From the NCBI RefSeq assembly GCF_000143965.1, contig NC_014365.1, forward strand, positions 268,501 through 332,500: a stretch of DNA of 64,000 nt. Reading direction: 5' to 3'. The translations under genes and the position numbers were made by a program. Position 1 is the stretch's first letter, and each line of letters opens with the position of its first letter. The notes beneath the pieces are model-generated. The model was not told the DNA's origin. It saw only the letters and a list, made by a program, of their open reading frames with translations, and ran no database searches. This document shows positions 59,896 through 64,000 of this stretch, one piece after another. The DNA is from Desulfarculus baarsii DSM 2075 (GTDB taxonomy: Bacteria > Desulfobacterota > Desulfarculia > Desulfarculales > Desulfarculaceae).

Positions 59896-61458
59896 ATGAA
59901 CGAAGCACTGTGGTTGCTGGTCGCCCTGCTCGCCGCTGGCGGCGGAGTGGCGGCTGGCTATGTCTTTCGCAAAAAGCAGGCGGCCGCTCGCCTGCAATCA
60001 GTTGAAATCCTTAGCCAAAAAATCGTCGACGACGCCCGCCGCGAGGCCGAGACCCTCAAGAAAGAGGCCCTGATCCAGGCCAAGGACCAGCTCTACCAAC
60101 TCAAGCTGGAGTTCGAACACGAAGGCAAGGAGCGCCGCGCCGAACTGGCCCAGGTCGAAAAACGCCTCAGCCAGAAGGAAGAGCTGCTCGACAAGCGCGC
60201 AGAGGCCCTCGAAACCCGCGAAAACGAGCTCTCGCGCCGCGAAACCTCGGTGGGCGACAAGGAAAAACACCTGGAGAAAAAGCGCGCCGAGATCGACCAG
60301 ATGGCCAGCCAGCAAAAAGAGATGCTGGAGCGCATCGCCGGCCTGACCCAAGATGAAGCCAAGGCCCAGCTCGAGGAAAGCGTCGTCTCCGAGGCCCGCC
60401 ACGAAGCGGCCAAGACCATCCGGCGCATCGAAAGCGAAACCCGCGAGTCCGCCGCCAAGAAATCCCAGGAAATCCTGGCCCTGGCCTGCAAGCGCTACGC
60501 CGGCGACTACGCCGTCGAAAAAACCGTCAGCGTCGTCAATCTGCCCTCCGAGGAGATGAAAGGCCGCATCATCGGCCGCGAGGGCCGCAACATCCGGGCC
60601 ATCGAGGCGGCCTGCGGCATCGACCTGATCATCGACGACACCCCCGAGGCCGTGATCATCAGCGGCTTCAACCCCATGCGCCGCGAGATAGCCCGCCTCA
60701 GCCTGGAGCGCCTGATCTCCGACGGCCGCATTCACCCGGCGCGCATCGAGGAGATCGTCAAGAAGGTCTCCACCGAGGTCGAGGCCAGCATCAAGGAGGC
60801 CGGCGAGCAGGCCACCTTCGACGTGGGCGTCCACGGCATCCATCCCGAGCTGGTCAAGTTGCTGGGCCGGCTGCGCTATCGCTCGTCCTATTCGCAGAAC
60901 GTCTTGCAGCACTCCATCGAGGTGGCCTTCCTCTCGGGGATCATGGCCGCCGAACTTGGCATCAACCCCAAGCAGGCCCGCCGCGCCGGCCTGCTGCACG
61001 ACATCGGCAAGGCCGTCGACCACGAGATCGAAGGGCCCCACGCCCTCATCGGCCAGGACTTGGCCAAGCGTTTCAACGAAAAGCCCCACATTGTCCACGC
61101 CATCGCCGCCCATCACGAGGATCTGCCGCCCGAGACCGTCCTCGACGTCATCGTCCAGGCCGCCGACGCCCTCAGCGGGGCCAGGCCCGGCGCGCGGCGC
61201 GAGATGCTCGAATCATACGTCAAGCGCCTGGAGGAACTGGAGGCCATCGCCAACGCCCACCACGGCGTGGCCAACTCCTACGCCATCCAGGCCGGCCGCG
61301 AGGTGCGCATCGTCCTCGAACCCGAAAAGACCAGCGACGAGGACGCCGTGATGATCTCCCGCGACGTGGCCCGCAAGATCGAGGAAGAGCTGATGTATCC
61401 CGGCCAGATCAAGGTCACCGTTATCCGCGAGACCAGGGCGGTGGATTTCGCCAAATAA
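59896..61458 (+). CDS. rny: ribonuclease Y
   Basis: A membrane-anchored endoribonuclease that starts mRNA decay. The 520-residue protein has an N-terminal membrane helix ([20 protein letters not shown]), a coiled coil (about 30-195), a KH domain ([20 protein letters not shown]) and an HD domain ([23 protein letters not shown]). ATG 59896 follows AAGGAGG with a 6-base gap. The ymdB-like gene downstream is its usual neighbour. Confidence 0.97.
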   Translation: MNEALWLLVALLAAGGGVAAGYVFRKKQAAARLQSVEILSQKIVDDARREAETLKKEALIQAKDQLYQLKLEFEHEGKERRAELAQVEKRLSQKEELLDKRAEALETRENELSRRETSVGDKEKHLEKKRAEIDQMASQQKEMLERIAGLTQDEAKAQLEESVVSEARHEAAKTIRRIESETRESAAKKSQEILALACKRYAGDYAVEKTVSVVNLPSEEMKGRIIGREGRNIRAIEAACGIDLIIDDTPEAVIISGFNPMRREIARLSLERLISDGRIHPARIEEIVKKVSTEVEASIKEAGEQATFDVGVHGIHPELVKLLGRLRYRSSYSQNVLQHSIEVAFLSGIMAAELGINPKQARRAGLLHDIGKAVDHEIEGPHALIGQDLAKRFNEKPHIVHAIAAHHEDLPPETVLDVIVQAADALSGARPGARREMLESYVKRLEELEAIANAHHGVANSYAIQAGREVRIVLEPEKTSDEDAVMISRDVARKIEEELMYPGQIKVTVIRETRAVDFAK

Positions 61459-61487
61459 ACCCGGCCGCGCCACGACCAAGCACCAAG

Positions 61488-61525
61488 CACGGGCCGCGAC
61501 CAAAAAGCGGCCCGTGACTTTTTTA
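61488..61525 (+). terminator. rny terminator
   Basis: CACGGGCCGC (61488-61497) and GCGGCCCGTG (61507-61516) form a perfect 10-bp stem with a 9-base loop, followed by ACTTTTTT. Confidence 0.85.
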
Positions 61526-61539
61526 TGAGGAGGCGAGCC

Positions 61540-62346
61540 ATGAAGCTGACCATCCTGCACATCGGCGATATCTTCGGCGCGGCCGGCCGCCAGGCCCTGG
61601 CCGCCCTGTTGCCCGGCCTCAAGGCCAGCCTGCGGCCGGACCTGGTCATCGCCAACGGCGAAAACTCGGCCGGCGGCATCGGCATCACCCCCGAGACCGC
61701 CGGCGAGATCTTCCTGGCCGGCGTCGACGTCATCACCACCGGCAACCACGTCTGGCGACACCGCGAGATCGAGGCCCTGCTCGACGACGAACCACACCTC
61801 CTGCGGCCCCACAACTACCCCGGCGACGCGCCGGGCCGCGGCTGGGTCATCGCTCGCACCCAGGCCGGGCCGCCCGTGGGCGTGCTCAACCTGGAAGGCC
61901 GCGTCTTCATGAGCCAGCTCGACTGCCCCTTTGCCTGCGCCGAGGAAATCCTGGCCGGCCCCCTGGCCCAGACCCCGGTGATCATCGTGGATTTCCACGC
62001 CGAGGCCACCAGCGAAAAAGCCGCCCTGGCCTGGCGGCTGGACGGCCGCGTCTCCGCCGTGCTGGGCACCCACACCCACGTGCCCACCGCCGACGAACGC
62101 ATCCTGCCCGGCGGCACGGCCTTTCAATCGGATGTGGGCATGACCGGCCCCCACGACTCCATCATCGGCGTCGAGACCGAAGTGGCCATCCAGCGCTTTC
62201 TCACCGCCCGGCCGGCCCGCTTTCGCGCCGCCGAGGAAAACCCCCGCCTGCAAGCCACCGTCGTCGAGGTCGACGCCGCCACCGGCGCGGCCCTGCACAT
62301 CCAACGCATCGACGCGCCCCTGAGCGAGCGGCCCGGGCAACCCTGA
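61540..62346 (+). CDS. YmdB-family metallophosphoesterase
   Basis: A 268-residue protein of the TIGR00282/YmdB family, known in Bacillus as a 2',3'-cyclic nucleotide phosphodiesterase. Metal ligands appear in HIGDIFGAAGRQ, IANGENSAGGIG, TTGNHVWRHREI, DFHAEATSEK and GTHTHVPTADER. The ATG at 61540 follows GAGGAGG. Conserved next to rny, though a terminator separates them here. Confidence 0.93.
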   Translation: MKLTILHIGDIFGAAGRQALAALLPGLKASLRPDLVIANGENSAGGIGITPETAGEIFLAGVDVITTGNHVWRHREIEALLDDEPHLLRPHNYPGDAPGRGWVIARTQAGPPVGVLNLEGRVFMSQLDCPFACAEEILAGPLAQTPVIIVDFHAEATSEKAALAWRLDGRVSAVLGTHTHVPTADERILPGGTAFQSDVGMTGPHDSIIGVETEVAIQRFLTARPARFRAAEENPRLQATVVEVDAATGAALHIQRIDAPLSERPGQP

Positions 62347-62460
62347 CGACCGCCGCTTCAAGCCCGCGCCGATCCGTGGTATCATAATCTCCGACCGCCA
62401 GCGCCGGCGGCCCAACGCCGCGCGGAACACCCGCGCCTTTTCTCACAGCGGATGACGATC

Positions 62461-63693
62461 ATGAACCTCTACGACACCTACGCCAGCCGGGGCTTCATCG
62501 AGCAATGCTCCGACGCCCAAGCCCTGCGCCAGCTCTTCCAAACCGAGCGCGTCACCGGCTACATCGGCTTCGACCCCACCGCCACCAGCCTCCACGTGGG
62601 CTCGCTGGTGCCCATCATCAGCCTGATGCACCTGCAACGGGCCGGTCACCGGCCCCTGGTCCTGGTCGGCGGCGGCACCGGCATGGTCGGAGACCCCTCC
62701 GGCAAAACCGAGATGCGCAAGCTCCTGACCATCGAGCAAATCAGCCAGAACGTCGCCGCCTTGCAAAATCAGCTCAGCCGCTTTCTCGACTTCGGCCCCG
62801 GCCAAGCCCAGATGATCAACAACGCCGACTGGCTGCTGAAGCTAAACTACATCGAGTTCCTGCGCGACACCGGCCGCCACTTCTCGGTCAATCGCATGCT
62901 CCAACAAGAATCCGTCAAGCTGCGCCTGGCCCAGGAGACCGGCCTGTCCTTCATCGAATTCAACTACATGATCCTCCAAGCATACGATTTCATGTATCTA
63001 TCCCACGCCATGGACTGCAAGCTGCAAATGGGCGGCAACGACCAGTGGGGCAACATCGTCATGGGCATCGACCTGGCCCGCCGCGTCCACGGCAACACCG
63101 TGCACGGCCTGACCTTTCCCCTGCTCACCACCGCCTCCGGTCAGAAAATGGGCAAAACCCACGCCGGCGCCATCTGGCTCGACCCCGAACGCACCAGCCC
63201 CTACGAGTTCTATCAATATTGGGTCAACACCCACGACCAAGACGTCGAACGATTCCTAAAACTCTTCACCTTCCTGCCCCTCGACCAGATCGCCGAACTG
63301 GCCGCCCTGCAAGGCGCGGCCATCAATCAGGCCAAACAAACCCTGGCCCGCGAAGTGACAACCATCGTCCACGGCCAACAAGCCGCCGCCGAAGCCCAGG
63401 CCGCCGCCCAAGCCGCCTTCGCCGGCCAAGGCGACGCCGATGGCGTGCCCGCAACCAACATCGATCGCGCAACCCTCCAGGCCGGACTGCCAGCCTTCTC
63501 CCTCCTCGTCCAAACCGGCCTGGCCAAAACATCCTCCGACGCCCGCCGACTCATCAGCCAAGGCGGCGCATACGTCGGACAAAACCGCATCGATGCCTTC
63601 GACCAAATCATCTCCCTGGCCCACGCCAACCCAGACGGCGCTATCTGGCTCCGCGCCGGTAAGAAAAAACACCACCGCATCGTGCCTGTTTGA
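62461..63693 (+). CDS. tyrS: tyrosyl-tRNA synthetase
   Basis: Charges tRNA-Tyr. The 410-residue class I enzyme has HVGS in place of HIGH (TATSLHVGSLVPI), QMGGNDQWGNI and KMGKT for KMSKS. It ends with a C-terminal S4 RNA-binding domain (about 345-405, SSDARRLISQGGAYVGQNRI). The ATG at 62461 gives the usual N-terminus (MNLYDTYASRGFIEQ); ATG 62452 is the alternative. The stop codon is directly followed by the hairpin repeat. Confidence 0.96.
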   Translation: MNLYDTYASRGFIEQCSDAQALRQLFQTERVTGYIGFDPTATSLHVGSLVPIISLMHLQRAGHRPLVLVGGGTGMVGDPSGKTEMRKLLTIEQISQNVAALQNQLSRFLDFGPGQAQMINNADWLLKLNYIEFLRDTGRHFSVNRMLQQESVKLRLAQETGLSFIEFNYMILQAYDFMYLSHAMDCKLQMGGNDQWGNIVMGIDLARRVHGNTVHGLTFPLLTTASGQKMGKTHAGAIWLDPERTSPYEFYQYWVNTHDQDVERFLKLFTFLPLDQIAELAALQGAAINQAKQTLAREVTTIVHGQQAAAEAQAAAQAAFAGQGDADGVPATNIDRATLQAGLPAFSLLVQTGLAKTSSDARRLISQGGAYVGQNRIDAFDQIISLAHANPDGAIWLRAGKKKHHRIVPV

Positions 63694-63700
63694 TGAAGAC

Positions 63701-64000
63701 TTGCGGGGGGAACCTTTTTCTTTTGTGCCAAAAGAAAAAGGTTCCCCCCGCACCCCCCTCCAAAAAGAAAAGCCCCGCATCGATTGCTTCGCAATCGATG
63801 CGCGTCGTTTTCATTTTCGCGGCGGCTTCGCGGGTAGCCTTGTTGCTTTGCATTCCATGAAATTGCTTCGCAATTTCATGGCATAAACAAAAGCACCTTT
63901 CCCCTCTTAACTCTTTCCTTTTTCCGGGCGCAACCAACCTTGACCGTAGCTCCCGGTGGGCCGGCGCCCGGCCTGGCAAGGCGGGGCCGGCGCCTGGCCT
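63701..64000. repeat. dispersed three-hairpin repeat, copy B (3' of tyrS), runs off the window
   Basis: Near-identical inverted copy of 23575-23877. The big hairpin has perfect 22-base arms (63703-63724 and 63730-63751) and a GTGCC loop. The two TTGC-GAA-GCAA-tipped hairpins lie at about 63775-63801 and 63854-63880. Only scattered differences were seen (for example one C insertion near 63955). It starts 7-10 bases after the tyrS stop, behind GAAGAC, a hexamer also found next to the rtcB stop. Confidence 0.92.

Overview
This 64 kb window comes from a GC-rich, strictly anaerobic bacterium and covers a chromosomal origin region. The left edge carries carbon monoxide dehydrogenase/acetyl-CoA synthase genes (cooS, the corrinoid-protein small subunit acsD, the nickel-insertion ATPase cooC). 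Next to them lie dnaA, a likely oriC and dnaN. Further in are gyrB, gyrA, two parS-like sites, the rpmH-rnpA-yidD-yidC-khpB-mnmE-rsmG cluster, the mreBCD-mrdA-rodA-bactofilin shape cluster and an atpF'FHAGDC operon without atpB/atpE. Wood-Ljungdahl genes, sigma-54 regulators, PAS-rich sensor kinases, 6S RNA between zapA and rny, and very high GC suggest a sulfate-reducing deltaproteobacterium (Desulfobacterota), perhaps Desulfarculus-like. That name is an inference from memory, not from a search.

Layout. 1-4.3 kb: C1 genes on the minus strand. 4.4-7.4 kb: dnaA, oriC, dnaN. 7.4-9.8 kb: an exported solute-binding protein fused to a degenerate cytidine-deaminase domain, a small Cys-rich protein behind a Fur-like box, and a thioredoxin-like TPR protein. 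9.9-15.2 kb: a signalling island (sigma-54 response regulator, then a sigma-54 promoter driving cheW-like, two small genes and a hybrid histidine kinase). 15.3-22.5 kb: gyrB, a MarR regulator, an FkbM methyltransferase, a thiolase and a diguanylate cyclase. 22.5-23.9 kb: a non-coding repeat island. 23.9-29.8 kb: gyrA-gpsA-ferredoxin/nitroreductase-rtcB on the minus strand. 29.9-33.8 kb: mobB, an HD protein, a frameshifted ddl, a small lipoprotein and trmFO. 34-42 kb: a PAS sensor kinase, the parS-like sites and the rpmH-to-rsmG cluster. 42.3-48.6 kb: cell-shape genes. 48.6-54.8 kb: ATP synthase. 54.8-63.7 kb: SGNH hydrolase, stand-alone glmU uridyltransferase domain, glmS, zapB-like, zapA, 6S RNA, rny, ymdB-like and tyrS. 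The last 300 bases are an inverted copy of the hairpin repeat at 23.6-23.9 kb.

Most genes are housekeeping. The most unusual items are: (i) a long Ala/Pro plus coiled-coil extension on AcsD, ending in a peptide repeated as the C-terminus of a 55-residue protein next door; (ii) the solute-binding/dead-deaminase fusion; (iii) a three-hairpin dispersed element directly after the stop codons of rtcB and tyrS in the same relative orientation; (iv) a complete-looking sigma-54 circuit (activator gene, upstream repeats, -24/-12 promoter, cheW/kinase operon). No rRNA, tRNA, CRISPR array or transposase gene was found.
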